From NCBI GenBank assembly GCA_035525495.1, contig DATLED010000098.1:3150-67149 (forward strand): a stretch of 64,000 nucleotides of DNA. Direction: 5' to 3'. Of this stretch, positions 26,664-34,886 are shown in pieces. A program made the translations under genes and the position numbers. This stretch comes from DATLED01 sp035525495 (GTDB lineage Bacteria > Actinomycetota > Acidimicrobiia > Acidimicrobiales > CADCTF01). Numbering within the stretch: position 1 is the first letter of the stretch; each line of letters begins with the position of its first letter. The notes under the pieces were generated by a model that made no database searches, was not told the DNA's origin, and saw only the letters and a list, made by a program, of their open reading frames with translations.

Positions 26664-27923
26664 CTACGACCGGGTGCGGCGGCGGCGGGGCTTCGACTCG
26701 GCTGAGGCGGGGGCGGGGGCGGGCTCCCGAGAAGGGGCTGGCGGCGGCACCTCGTCGTTGAGCTGTTCGACGAGGGTGGACAGCGTCGACTCGCCGACGG
26801 ACTCGGTCCCCCGGAACTCTGCCGGCCCACGACCGGCGTCGAGACCCTGCAGCCGCATGGCGACGGTGAGGTCGTGGGGGTTCGTCGAGCCGGCCAGTGC
26901 CGCCCGCAGATCGATGATGCCCTTGGCGAAGAGGTCGAGGATCGACTGGTCGAACGTGTGCATGCCGTAGTAGTCGCCGGTCGAGATGATCTCCTGCACG
27001 TCCTCGCGCACCGAGGCGTCGGTGATCCAGCTCTGCACCCGGCCGTTCACGACGAGGACCTCGGTCGCCGGGACGCGGGACTGGCCGTCCTTGGTCGGCA
27101 GGAGCCTCTGGCAGATCGTTCCCCTGAGCACGCCGGCGAGGACCAACCGCACCTGGCGCTGCTCGTTCGGCGGGAAGAACTCGATGATCCGCGAGATCGT
27201 CTCGGTGGCGTCGGTCGTGTGCAGCGTCGACAGGACGAGGTGACCCGTCTCGGCCGCCATCAGCGCCGTGGCCACGGTCTGGGCGTCGCGCATCTCGCCG
27301 ACGAGGATGACGTCGGGGTCCTGGCGGAGGGCGGCGCGCATCGCCGACGCGAACGATGGCGTGTCGGCGCCGAGCTCGCGCTGGCTGATCGATGCCCGGT
27401 CGTCGGTGTGCATGACCTCGATGGGATCCTCGATGGTCACGACGTGCGACGTCCGCGTGCGATTGATGTGGTCGACCATCCCGGAGAGGGTGGTGGTCTT
27501 GCCCGAACCCGTCGGACCGGCCACGAGCACGAGACCGCGGGGCTCGTCGGCGAAGCGGCGGACCATGTCCGGCAGGTGGAGCTCGGCGATCGTCTGCGGC
27601 TTCGTGACGATCGTCCGGAACACCATGGCGACGGTGTCGCGCTGCAGGTAGGCGTTGACGCGGAACCGGCCGCGGTCGCCGTCACGCAGGGCGTAGGCGA
27701 AGTCGACCTCCTCGCCCCGGGCGAACCGCTCGACGAGGTGGGGCCGGACGATCTCGCCCGCGATGGCCTCGGTGTCCTCCTCCGTGAGGACGAGCGTGCC
27801 CGGGATGGGTTCGAGCTCGCCGTTGACCCGGATGCGGGGCGGACCGCCGACGCGGAGGTGGAGGTCGGACCCGCCTCGTTCGCGGAGGGCGTGGAGGTAG
27901 CCGTCCAACAGCGCGCGCGACAT
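26664..27923 (-). CDS. pilT: PilT-type pilus retraction ATPase
   Basis: 419 residues. Walker A is VLVAGPTGSGKTTTLSGM, the Asp box IEDPIEVMH, Walker B QDPDVILVGEMRDAQTV and the PilT-type AAETGHLVLSTLHTTDA, followed by RIIEFFPPNEQ. PilT powers type IV pilus retraction. The C-terminus past residue ~355 is a Pro/Arg-rich extension. No other pilus genes are in the window, so it could serve a pilus locus elsewhere. The promoter region overlaps the end of pth. Confidence 0.95.
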   Translation of the reverse strand: MSRALLDGYLHALRERGGSDLHLRVGGPPRIRVNGELEPIPGTLVLTEEDTEAIAGEIVRPHLVERFARGEEVDFAYALRDGDRGRFRVNAYLQRDTVAMVFRTIVTKPQTIAELHLPDMVRRFADEPRGLVLVAGPTGSGKTTTLSGMVDHINRTRTSHVVTIEDPIEVMHTDDRASISQRELGADTPSFASAMRAALRQDPDVILVGEMRDAQTVATALMAAETGHLVLSTLHTTDATETISRIIEFFPPNEQRQVRLVLAGVLRGTICQRLLPTKDGQSRVPATEVLVVNGRVQSWITDASVREDVQEIISTGDYYGMHTFDQSILDLFAKGIIDLRAALAGSTNPHDLTVAMRLQGLDAGRGPAEFRGTESVGESTLSTLVEQLNDEVPPPAPSREPAPAPASAESKPRRRRTRS

Positions 27924-27941
27924 GACCCTCTCTCGGCAGGT

Positions 27942-28532
27942 CTAGAGCGCAGGTGAAGAATTGAACCGGTTCATCGCCCGCTGGACGCCGTCGGCGAGGA
28001 TCGCCTCCACGGCGTCCGCCGCCTCCTGCACAGCGATCTCCAGTTCGGTCTTCAACGCCTTCGAGGGGCGCTTGAGGACGTGGTCGGCGCCGTGCTCCTT
28101 GCCGCCCGGGGGCTTGCCGATGCCGATCCGCACCCGCAGGAACTCGTCGGTCTTCAGGTGGTTGACGATGCTGCGAAGGCCGTTGTGGCCCGCGAGCCCG
28201 CCGCCTGCCTTGACCCGGACTCGCGCGTGCGGCAGGTCGAGCTCGTCCTGCACGACGACGATCCGCGCCGGGTCCTCGACGTCGTAGCGCTTCACGAGGA
28301 GCTTCACCGCGTGGCCGGACTCGTTCATGTACGTCTGCGGAAAGGCGAGCACCGCGCGCTGTGAGGCGATGCTCACGGTGTCGACCATCGACCGTTCCTT
28401 CTTGGCGTGGGTCAGCGACCCGCCGTGACGGGTGGCCAACAAGCCGACGACGTCGGCCCCGACGTTGTGCCGGGTGCCGTGGAACTCGACGCCGGGGTTG
28501 CCCAGGCCGACGACGAGCCAGTCTGCGCTCAG
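27942..28532 (-). CDS. pth: Peptidyl-tRNA hydrolase, apparent CTG start
   Basis: 196 residues, normal length. The active-site region is DWLVVGLGNPGVEFHGTRHN, with the conserved Asn and catalytic His. Further motifs are FPQTYMNESGHAV, VVVQDELDLPHARVRVK and GLAGHNGLRSI. It recycles peptidyl-tRNA dropped from ribosomes. No ATG, GTG or TTG exists between the end of rplY and the active site. The CTG at 28532 overlaps the rplY stop as CTGA and gives a natural N-terminus. Later TTG codons would remove the active site. Confidence 0.95.
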   Translation of the reverse strand: MSADWLVVGLGNPGVEFHGTRHNVGADVVGLLATRHGGSLTHAKKERSMVDTVSIASQRAVLAFPQTYMNESGHAVKLLVKRYDVEDPARIVVVQDELDLPHARVRVKAGGGLAGHNGLRSIVNHLKTDEFLRVRIGIGKPPGGKEHGADHVLKRPSKALKTELEIAVQEAADAVEAILADGVQRAMNRFNSSPAL

Positions 28533-29239
28533 CTCTCGGCGGGAGCCTCGCCGCCCTCGCCGGACTGTCGACCGGCATCGCCGCCGTCCTCGCCGCCCTC
28601 GCCCGCCTCTTCGGCGGCCACGGCCTCGGCGAGCTCGTGCAGGCCCTCGATGTCGGCCTCGGGGATGAGGTCGAGCTCACTCGTCTGCGCGCCCTGGGCC
28701 ACGACGATGGCCTCGTCGGGGTCGACCTCGGTGGTGACGCCGGCCGGCAGCTTCAGGTCGCCGACGCGGATGGCCTCACCGATCGTCAGCTTCGAGATGT
28801 CGACCTCGATGTGCGCCGGAATGGCCGAGGGGGTCGCATGGATCGTGAGGGCGAACAGCGCCTGCTCGACGACGCCTTCGTTGTTCGTGACCTCCTTGGC
28901 CTCGCCAACGAGGGTGAACGGCACGTCGGCGGCCATGACCTCGTCCCGGCTGACGACCTGGAAGTCGACGTGGGTGACGGTGTTGCGCACCGGGTGGCGC
29001 TGCAGGACGCGGGGCATCGTCAGCTTGCTCGACCCGTCGATGGACAGGTTGATGAGGGCGTTCACGCCGGCCTCGGTGTTGAGGGCGTGGCGCAGCTCTC
29101 GGGCGTCGACGGCGACGGCGACCGGCTCGGTCCCGTGGCCGTAGACGACGCCGGGGATCTTGCCCTCGCGCCGCAGGCGCTTCGAGGACCGGGTGCCGGG
29201 TTCCCGGCCGGTCTCGGCGACGAGTTGGATCTCTGCCAT
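28529..29239 (-). CDS. rplY: Ribosomal protein bL25/Ctc (general stress form)
   Basis: 236 residues. The N-terminal bL25 domain has GREPGTRSSKRLRREGKIPG and VVYGHGTEPVAVAVDAREL. The C-terminal TL5/Ctc beta domain follows (VTHVDFQVVSRDEVMAADVP). The last 40 residues are a Glu/Gly/Ala-rich tail. It binds 5S rRNA. The leader is about 50 bases: TAAACT is a likely -10 and GTAGGAG a clear ribosome-binding site. Pairing with pth is conserved in actinobacteria. Confidence 0.95.
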   Translation of the reverse strand: MAEIQLVAETGREPGTRSSKRLRREGKIPGVVYGHGTEPVAVAVDARELRHALNTEAGVNALINLSIDGSSKLTMPRVLQRHPVRNTVTHVDFQVVSRDEVMAADVPFTLVGEAKEVTNNEGVVEQALFALTIHATPSAIPAHIEVDISKLTIGEAIRVGDLKLPAGVTTEVDPDEAIVVAQGAQTSELDLIPEADIEGLHELAEAVAAEEAGEGGEDGGDAGRQSGEGGEAPAES

Positions 29240-29324
29240 CAGTGCGCGCTCCTACGAGGTGCTGCGAAAAAGGGGGACATCGCAGTTTAGACGCCTCGGC
29301 GGGCCGACCTCATATCGTTCGGGC

Positions 29325-30125
29325 GTGCTGCGCTCGACCCCGCCACCCCCGGGCGTGTGCGCCGACTTCGGCGTGCTGGACCGGCCCCTGGCGCTGGCGG
29401 GCGGGCAGGGCGGGAGCTGGCGGGTCGGTCGGCTCGTCCTGAAGAAGGTGGGGACGGACCCGGTCACGGCGGAGGAGCTCCGATGGCTGGGCACCGCCGT
29501 CGCTTCGACCCCGGACGTGCGAGTGGCCTCGCCGGTGCCGGCGAGCGACGGGTCGTGGGTGCTCGGCGGCTGGTCGGCCACGACCTTCCTCGAGGGCGAG
29601 CCCGCCGGCTGGCGCTGGGCGGAGGTGCTCGATGCGGGACGGGCGTTCTCGGCGTCGGTCGCACGGCTGCCGCGCCCGTCGTTCCTCGACCGCCGGCGCT
29701 CCCCGTGGGACACCGGCGATCGCATGTCGTGGGGGGACGAGGCCCTCACGGTCCGGACGCCCGGACTGCGCCCGCTGATCGACGAGTCGGCCGCGGCGCT
29801 CCGTCCGGTCGACGAGCCGTCGCAGTTGGTCCACGGGGACCTCGGCGGCAACGTCCTGCTGGCGGACGGCGCACCGCCGGCGGTCATCGACCTCTCGCCG
29901 TACTGGCGCCCCGTCGGCTGGTCGTTGGCGGTCGTGGCCGTCGACGCCCTCGTGTGGTCCGATGCCGATCCCGACGACCCGGCGTTCGCCGAGCTCGACC
30001 CCCAGATGCTCCTGCGGGCAATGCTCTACCGGTTGGTGACCGACGACGTCCTCGGACGGGACACGTCCGCCGTCAACGAACCCGTCCTCCGCCGGCTGCT
30101 GCTTCGCGACAGCAGCACCACCTAG
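29325..30125 (+). CDS. Phosphotransferase-like protein (aminoglycoside/choline kinase fold)
   Basis: 266 residues. The catalytic loop is SQLVHGDLGGNVLLADG (HGDxxxxN) followed by AVIDLSPYWRP (DxS in place of DFG). The N-lobe has a glycine-rich segment GGSWRVGRLVLKKVG. Similar proteins in Acidimicrobiia and other actinobacteria are annotated as TIGR02569-type or phosphotransferase. Substrate is unknown. The GTG at 29325 follows TATCGT by 6 bases, pointing to a leaderless message. The stop overlaps convergent prs. Confidence 0.82.
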   Translation: MLRSTPPPPGVCADFGVLDRPLALAGGQGGSWRVGRLVLKKVGTDPVTAEELRWLGTAVASTPDVRVASPVPASDGSWVLGGWSATTFLEGEPAGWRWAEVLDAGRAFSASVARLPRPSFLDRRRSPWDTGDRMSWGDEALTVRTPGLRPLIDESAAALRPVDEPSQLVHGDLGGNVLLADGAPPAVIDLSPYWRPVGWSLAVVAVDALVWSDADPDDPAFAELDPQMLLRAMLYRLVTDDVLGRDTSAVNEPVLRRLLLRDSSTT

Positions 30126-31093
30126 ATCTGGTTCTCGCCTCCGAACAGCTCGGACACCGACGCGTCCTCGAACACGGCCCGGATGGCGTCGGCGACGACG
30201 TGGGCGACCGACAGCACCTCCATCTTGTCGAACTGCTTGTCGGAACCGATCGGCAGGGTGTTGGTGAGGACGAGCTTGGTGATCGGCGCGTTCTTGAGCC
30301 GGTCGACGGCCGGGCCGGACAGGACCCCGTGGGTGGCGACGACCCAGATCTCCTCCGCGCCCTGGTTCTTGAGCATCTCGACGGCGGCCACGATGGTGCC
30401 GCCGCTGTCGATCATCTCGTCGATGAGGACGCAGTTCCGGCCCTGGACGTCGCCCATCACCCCGAGCGCCTCGACGAGGTTGATCTTGCCCTTGGTGCGG
30501 CGCTTGTAGATCGTGGCCAGGTCGGTGTCGATGTCGCGGGCGTAGCGCTCGGCGACCTTGATCCTGCCCGGATCGGCGGCGACGACGACGATGTCGCCCG
30601 TCACGTGGTTCCGGACGTAGTCGATCAGCATGGGCACGGCCATGAGGTGGTCGAACGGGCCGTCGAAGAACCCCTGGATCTGATTGGCGTGGAGGTCGAC
30701 GGCGACGATCCGGTCAGCCCCCGCGGTGGCCAGCATGTCGGTGACGAGCTTGGCGGTGATCGGCTCGCGGCCCTCGGCCTTGCGGTCCTGGCGGCCGTAG
30801 CCGTAATAGGGGCAGACCGCCGTGATGCGCTTGGCCGAGGCCCGTTTGGCGGCGTCGATCATGATCAGCTGCTCCATGATCGAGTCGTTGACCGGCGCGG
30901 CGTGGCTCTGGATGATGAAGACGTCGGCGCCACGGATCGAATCCCCGAACCGGCACCGGATCTCGCTGCTGGCGAAGTCCACGAGGTTGGCCTCGGTCAG
31001 TTCGATGCCCAGGTGCCGCGCCACCTCCTCGGCCAGCTCCGGGTGGGCGCGACCCGAGATCAGCTCGAGCTGCTTCTTGGTCACGAGCTCCAT
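30122..31093 (-). CDS. prs: Ribose-phosphate pyrophosphokinase
   Basis: 323 residues, full length. Motifs are SHAAPVNDSIMEQL, AVCPYYGYGRQDRKAEGREP, the PRPP loop region NCVLIDEMIDSGGTIVAAVE and VVATHGVLSGPAVDRL. It makes PRPP from ribose-5-phosphate and ATP for nucleotide, His and Trp synthesis. It follows glmU after three bases, as in mycobacteria. Confidence 0.97.
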   Translation of the reverse strand: MELVTKKQLELISGRAHPELAEEVARHLGIELTEANLVDFASSEIRCRFGDSIRGADVFIIQSHAAPVNDSIMEQLIMIDAAKRASAKRITAVCPYYGYGRQDRKAEGREPITAKLVTDMLATAGADRIVAVDLHANQIQGFFDGPFDHLMAVPMLIDYVRNHVTGDIVVVAADPGRIKVAERYARDIDTDLATIYKRRTKGKINLVEALGVMGDVQGRNCVLIDEMIDSGGTIVAAVEMLKNQGAEEIWVVATHGVLSGPAVDRLKNAPITKLVLTNTLPIGSDKQFDKMEVLSVAHVVADAIRAVFEDASVSELFGGENQI

Positions 31094-31096
31094 GCG

Positions 31097-32197
31097 CTAT
31101 TCCTCACTCTCCCCGACGAAGAATGGCCCCGTCACGACACCCGGCGCCACCCGACTTCCGGGTGCCAGGCTGGCGAAGGGCCCGACCCTGGCCCCGGCGC
31201 CGATCTCGGCGAGCCGTCCCACCGTCTGCTCGACCACCGCACCCTCGCCGACCACGCAGTCGACGAGGCGGGTGTCGGGTCCGACCTCGGCCCCGCTCTC
31301 GATGACGGTCGCCCCCTGGAGGACGGTGCCGGGGAACAGGGTGACGTCGGTGCCGAGCCGCACGGTGGCATCGATGTAGGTGCGCTCGGGGTCGAGCATT
31401 GTCACGCCCAGGAGCATCCACCGGGCATTGGTGCGGTCGCGCAGCTCGGCCTCGGCGATGGCCAGCTGGGCCCGATCGTTGATCCCGGCCGTCTCCATGG
31501 CGTCGGCGGCGACCATGCTCACGACGTTGTACCCGGCGTCGTGGAGCACCCCGATGACGTCGGTCAGGTAGTACTCGCCCTGCGCGTTGTCCGGCGTGAG
31601 ACGGCGCAACGCCGGCGCCAGGACGCTGCGGCGGAAGCAGTAGATCGACGTGCACACCTCGTTGATGAGGCGCTCCTCGTCGGTCGCGTCCTTGTGCTCG
31701 ACGATGCGGGCGACCCGTTGGTCCTTTCCCCGGAGGACGCGGCCGTAGCCGGACGGGTCCTCGATCACGGCGGTGAGGAGGGTCGCGGCGGCGTCGCTCT
31801 GGCGGTGGGCCTTCACGAGGGCGGCGATCGTCTGTGCCCGGAGCAGTGGCGTGTCGCCCGGGAGGACGAGGACGTCGCCGTCGTCCTCGTCGTCGTCGTC
31901 GCCGCCGAAGGCCGTGAGGGCGACGCTGGCGGCGTCGCCCGTCCCCCGCTGGACGTGCTGTTCGACGAACTCGATCGGCAGGTCGGGGTTGGCCTGCTCG
32001 CTCAGGGCCTTTGTGACCCGCTCGGCGGCGTGGCCGACGACGACGACCGCTCGGTCGAGCGGGAGCTCGCTCAGGGCGTCGAGGATGTGGAGCACCATCG
32101 GTCGACCGCACAGGACGTGCAGCGGCTTCGGTCGAGAGGACCGCATCCTCGTGCCCTCGCCGGCGGCCAGGACGAGGGCGGACAGCGGACGGGCCAT
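31097..32197 (-). CDS. glmU: N-acetylglucosamine-1-phosphate uridyltransferase (GlmU) lacking the acetyltransferase half
   Basis: 366 residues, where bifunctional GlmU is about 450-490. The uridyltransferase domain is complete: VLAAGEGTRMRSSRPKPLH, FVEQHVQRGTGDAAS, VLVLPGDTPLLR, GYGRVLRG, NEVCTSIYCF and GEYYLTDVIG. A short left-handed helix part follows (YIDATVRLGTDVTLFPGTVL), but the protein ends before the region that carries the catalytic His and CoA-binding residues. It should make UDP-GlcNAc from GlcNAc-1-P but not acetylate GlcN-1-P. Start ATG with TAGACA six bases upstream. Confidence 0.9.
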   Translation of the reverse strand: MARPLSALVLAAGEGTRMRSSRPKPLHVLCGRPMVLHILDALSELPLDRAVVVVGHAAERVTKALSEQANPDLPIEFVEQHVQRGTGDAASVALTAFGGDDDDEDDGDVLVLPGDTPLLRAQTIAALVKAHRQSDAAATLLTAVIEDPSGYGRVLRGKDQRVARIVEHKDATDEERLINEVCTSIYCFRRSVLAPALRRLTPDNAQGEYYLTDVIGVLHDAGYNVVSMVAADAMETAGINDRAQLAIAEAELRDRTNARWMLLGVTMLDPERTYIDATVRLGTDVTLFPGTVLQGATVIESGAEVGPDTRLVDCVVGEGAVVEQTVGRLAEIGAGARVGPFASLAPGSRVAPGVVTGPFFVGESEE

Positions 32198-32271
32198 GTC
32201 CCTTGTCTACCCCGCGCTCGGCTGCGTGCGGGACCATCGGCCGATGGGCGACGCGTCGTCGCGCCGGGCGG

Positions 32272-32342
32272 CTCGGGCGGGAGGACTCGAACCCCCATAC
32301 TCGGCACCAAAAACCGATGTCCTGCCATTGGACGACGCCCGA
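32272..32342 (-). tRNA. tRNA-Gln (anticodon TTG)
   Basis: The cloverleaf is clear on the minus strand. The acceptor TCGGGCG pairs with CGCCCGA, the D arm is GTCC/GGAC, the anticodon arm TCGGT/GCCGA has loop TTTTGGT giving anticodon TTG, and the T arm is GGGGG/CCTCC with loop TTCGAGT. The discriminator is G and CCA is not encoded. It lies upstream of glmU-prs. Confidence 0.93.
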
Positions 32343-32484
32343 CTGCGTTGGGTTGGATCGTACCGAGACGCCGGCCTACCCGAACTGGGCGGGCCGAACG
32401 ACCGGAGAGGTCGTCCAGCCCGCCCAGAAGCGGTTGGGGTCGGTTGGCCGCCTCAACACGCCGCCACTAGGGTGACCCGCCGAC

Positions 32485-32583
32485 ATGGGTTCTCTGATCA
32501 AGAAGCGCCGCAAGCGCATGCGCAAGAAGAAACACAAGAAGCTGCTCAAGAAGACACGCTGGCAGCGCCGAGCCGGCAAGTAG
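32485..32583 (+). CDS. Small ribosomal subunit protein bS22 (AURKAIP1/COX24 family)
   Basis: 32 residues, beginning [20 protein letters not shown] and ending RWQRRAGK. It is nearly identical in pattern to the mycobacterial 30S protein bS22 ([20 protein letters not shown] type). It is too short for routine gene finding. TAGGGT is a likely -10, 11 bases before the ATG. A perfect hairpin (32599-32622) follows the stop. It is isolated, between tRNA-Gln and convergent ispE. Confidence 0.93.
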   Translation: [32 protein letters not shown]

Positions 32584-32598
32584 GCAGGCTGCAGCCCG

Positions 32599-32622
32599 AC
32601 GACCGCCCCTAGGGGCGGTCGT
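32599..32622. terminator. Perfect palindrome, likely terminator after bS22
   Basis: ACGACCGCCCCT and its exact reverse complement AGGGGCGGTCGT meet at 32610/32611, giving a 12-base arm without spacer. It starts 16 bases after the bS22 stop and runs into the end of convergent ispE, so it could serve both strands. Only TT follows, not a long U tract. Confidence 0.7.
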
Positions 32623-33304
32623 TCCGCGTCCGGGTGACGAGGGCGCCGGGCACGTGGGGGAAGGCGCCCTCGACGAACCACGTCCCGCCGCTGCCGGCGA
32701 GGGCGGGCGTGAGACCGGTCGCCTCGCCCAGCCGGTCCCGCCACTCCGCCAGCCGGGGCTCGACCGCCAGCGCCGCCGGCTCGAGGTCGTTGGGGCCGTC
32801 CGAGACCGTCGGCCCGCCGAGACGGTCCCATGCCGCGTACACCGCCGGCGTCGACACGTGCAGCGGTGGCGTCAGGAGCGTGAAGGACAGGTCGACGGGC
32901 GGCAACGACTCGACCACCTCGCCGATCCCGCGGACCCTGGCCCGTCCGCCACCCAGCAGGCAGAAGGGCACGTCGGCTCCCAATCCCACCGCCACACCCA
33001 CCGACGTGCAGCCCGCCCATCGGAGGATCGCCGCCGCGTCCGCGGACCCGCCGCCCAAGCCGGCGCCCACGGGGATCCGCTTGTCGAGCTGCACGTGCGC
33101 CGACCGACCCGCCGCCGCCAGCGCCCGGGAGACGAGGTCCCCGGCCGGCAGGTCGTTGACCCCGCCGTCGCGAACCCGCAGGACGTCGGCGAAGTCGAGC
33201 GTGACCATCTCGGCGTCGATCAGGTGCAACCCGTCGTCGCGCACGCCGACGACCCGCAGCGTCCGCGTCAACTTGGCGAAGGCCAGCAAGGTCTCAACCG
33301 ACAC
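32609..33304 (-). CDS. ispE: 4-diphosphocytidyl-2-C-methyl-D-erythritol kinase (short form)
   Basis: 231 residues, against about 280-300 normally. GHMP-kinase motifs are present: AFAKLTRTLRVVGVRDDGLH, the ATP loop IPVGAGLGGGSADAAAILRW, LGADVPFCLLGGGRARVRG and the C-terminal LAGSGGTWFVEG. The segment between the ATP loop and LGADVP is shortened. It phosphorylates CDP-ME in the MEP isoprenoid pathway. The GTG at 33304 overlaps ksgA by 11 bases; ksgA-ispE is the usual actinobacterial pair. Confidence 0.88.
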   Translation of the reverse strand: MSVETLLAFAKLTRTLRVVGVRDDGLHLIDAEMVTLDFADVLRVRDGGVNDLPAGDLVSRALAAAGRSAHVQLDKRIPVGAGLGGGSADAAAILRWAGCTSVGVAVGLGADVPFCLLGGGRARVRGIGEVVESLPPVDLSFTLLTPPLHVSTPAVYAAWDRLGGPTVSDGPNDLEPAALAVEPRLAEWRDRLGEATGLTPALAGSGGTWFVEGAFPHVPGALVTRTRNDRP

Positions 33305-34118
33305 GGGCCAGCCTCCCCCACGCGGCAACGTCGAGCTCCTCGGCCCGAGCCGTCGGCGCGACGCCGGCCCGTTCGAAGGCGGACGGGTCGACGACACCGC
33401 CAAGCGTCCCCCGCAACATCTTGCGCCGGTGGGCGAAGCCCGCCCGCACGACCTCGAAGAGGCGCTCGGCGGACACCTCGTCCGGCGACACCGCCGGCCG
33501 CGCACGCCGCACGATCGACACCAACGCCGAGTCGACGTTCGGGGCCGGGACGAACACCGTTGGCGGCACCTTCCCCACGACCTTCGCTCGCGCCCAGTAC
33601 GCCACCTTGACCGAGACGGCGCCGTACGCATCGTCGCCCACGCCGGCAGCCAACCGCTCCCCGACCTCCTTCTGGACCATCACCAGCATCCGCTCGATGT
33701 GGGGCACGAAGTCCAACAGATCCGCCACGAGCGGTGTGGCCACGTTGTAAGGCAGGTTGGCCACGAGCACCCACGGACGATCCGCCGCCGCCCCGAGCAG
33801 CGCCGGCCAGTCGAGGCGCATGGCGTCACCCTCGACGACCGTCACGCCGGCGGGTTCCACCACCGCCCGAAGCGCCGGCAGCAGGTACCGATCGATCTCG
33901 ACGGCGGTGACCGACGCGCCCGTCTCCGCCAGCGCCAGCGTCAGGGAGCCGAGCCCCGCGCCGATCTCGACCACGCGATCACCGGGGCCCACCTCGGCCA
34001 ACCGGGCGATGCGCCGCACCGTGTTGGCGTCGGCGACGAAGTTCTGACCGAGCGCCCGGCTGGGCTTCAGGCCGTGCCGATCGAACAGGTCGAGCAGCTG
34101 CCGCCGGGAGTGGGTCAG
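33294..34118 (-). CDS. ksgA: 16S rRNA dimethyladenosine transferase, apparent CTG start
   Basis: 274 residues. The motifs are SRALGQNFVADANTVRRIA, the SAM site VVEIGAGLGSLTLALAETG, AVEIDRYLLPAL, VEGDAMRLDW, the catalytic VANLPYNVATPL and VFVPAPNVDSALV. It dimethylates two adenines near the 3' end of 16S rRNA. No ATG, GTG or TTG lies near the required N-terminus. CTG at 34118 gives LTHSRRQLLDLFDRHG, matching the usual MTHSRRQ-like start, with GGTGA about six bases upstream and the rlpA-like stop four bases before. Confidence 0.95.
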   Translation of the reverse strand: MTHSRRQLLDLFDRHGLKPSRALGQNFVADANTVRRIARLAEVGPGDRVVEIGAGLGSLTLALAETGASVTAVEIDRYLLPALRAVVEPAGVTVVEGDAMRLDWPALLGAAADRPWVLVANLPYNVATPLVADLLDFVPHIERMLVMVQKEVGERLAAGVGDDAYGAVSVKVAYWARAKVVGKVPPTVFVPAPNVDSALVSIVRRARPAVSPDEVSAERLFEVVRAGFAHRRKMLRGTLGGVVDPSAFERAGVAPTARAEELDVAAWGRLARVG

Positions 34119-34122
34119 CGAA

Positions 34123-34872
34123 TCACCATTCGATGGCGACCTGGATGACCCCGTCGGACACGCGGGCGATCTCTCCGAACGCCGCCGTCGACAGGTCGAG
34201 GATCCGACCGGCCACGTACGGGCCACGGTCCTTCACCACGCACGTCGTCGACTTGCCGTTGGCCTTGTTCGTGACCGTGAGCGCGGTCCCGATGGGCAGC
34301 GAGCGGTGGGCGCACGTCCGGACATCGGCGTAGTCGTGGTACGACGCCCCGCCCTCCTGGTGGCAGCAGTCGGCGACCGGCCCCGTCGTCGACGTGGTCG
34401 TCGTCGTCGGCGCCGCTGCGGTCGCCGCCTTGGCCGTGGTCGAGGTCGTGGTGGTCGGCTTGGCCGTCGTCGATGTGGTCGTCGTGGGCTTTGCCGTCGT
34501 GGTCGTCGTCGTCGGCTTCGGACGAGCCGTGGTCGTCGTCGTGGGGGCCGCCGTCGTGGTCGTCGTCGTCGGCTCGGAGTTGGCAAGGAGGAACGTCCGC
34601 GCCTGGGCGGCCGAGCGGCTGGCGCGCGCCACGGAGGCCTCGTCGAAGCGGGCCACCCGATCGGCGCCGAGGTCCGTCGGGGTCGCCGCCGCCGCCTCGA
34701 GGTTGACCTCGCTGGGCGCGGCATCGTCGACGGCGAAGAGGGCGGCGAGCAGCACCAGGAGCATCGACGCGGGGATCGTGAGCGCCAGGAGCCGACGTCG
34801 GCCCTGCACAGCGGTACGTCTCAGGACGGGGACCTCATGCTGGGGGACGGGACGGGACCGCACCGCTTCCAC
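34123..34872 (-). CDS. RlpA-like double-psi beta-barrel wall protein
   Basis: About 249 residues. It has a basic N-terminus, one membrane segment (ALTIPASMLLVLLAALFAV), a Thr/Pro/Ala-rich linker of about 75 residues, and a C-terminal RlpA-like domain (HRSLPIGTALTVTNKANGKS, CVVKDRGPYVAGRILDLS, VIQVAIEW). The catalytic-type Asp in KDRGPY is retained. It probably acts in the cell wall. It occupies the place held by rpfB in mycobacteria, between tatD and ksgA, but has no lysozyme-like Rpf domain. Start GTG 34872 or 34863. Confidence 0.83.
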   Translation of the reverse strand: MEAVRSRPVPQHEVPVLRRTAVQGRRRLLALTIPASMLLVLLAALFAVDDAAPSEVNLEAAAATPTDLGADRVARFDEASVARASRSAAQARTFLLANSEPTTTTTTAAPTTTTTARPKPTTTTTTAKPTTTTSTTAKPTTTTSTTAKAATAAAPTTTTTSTTGPVADCCHQEGGASYHDYADVRTCAHRSLPIGTALTVTNKANGKSTTCVVKDRGPYVAGRILDLSTAAFGEIARVSDGVIQVAIEW

Positions 34873-34886
34873 GGTGGCGGGCCGAA

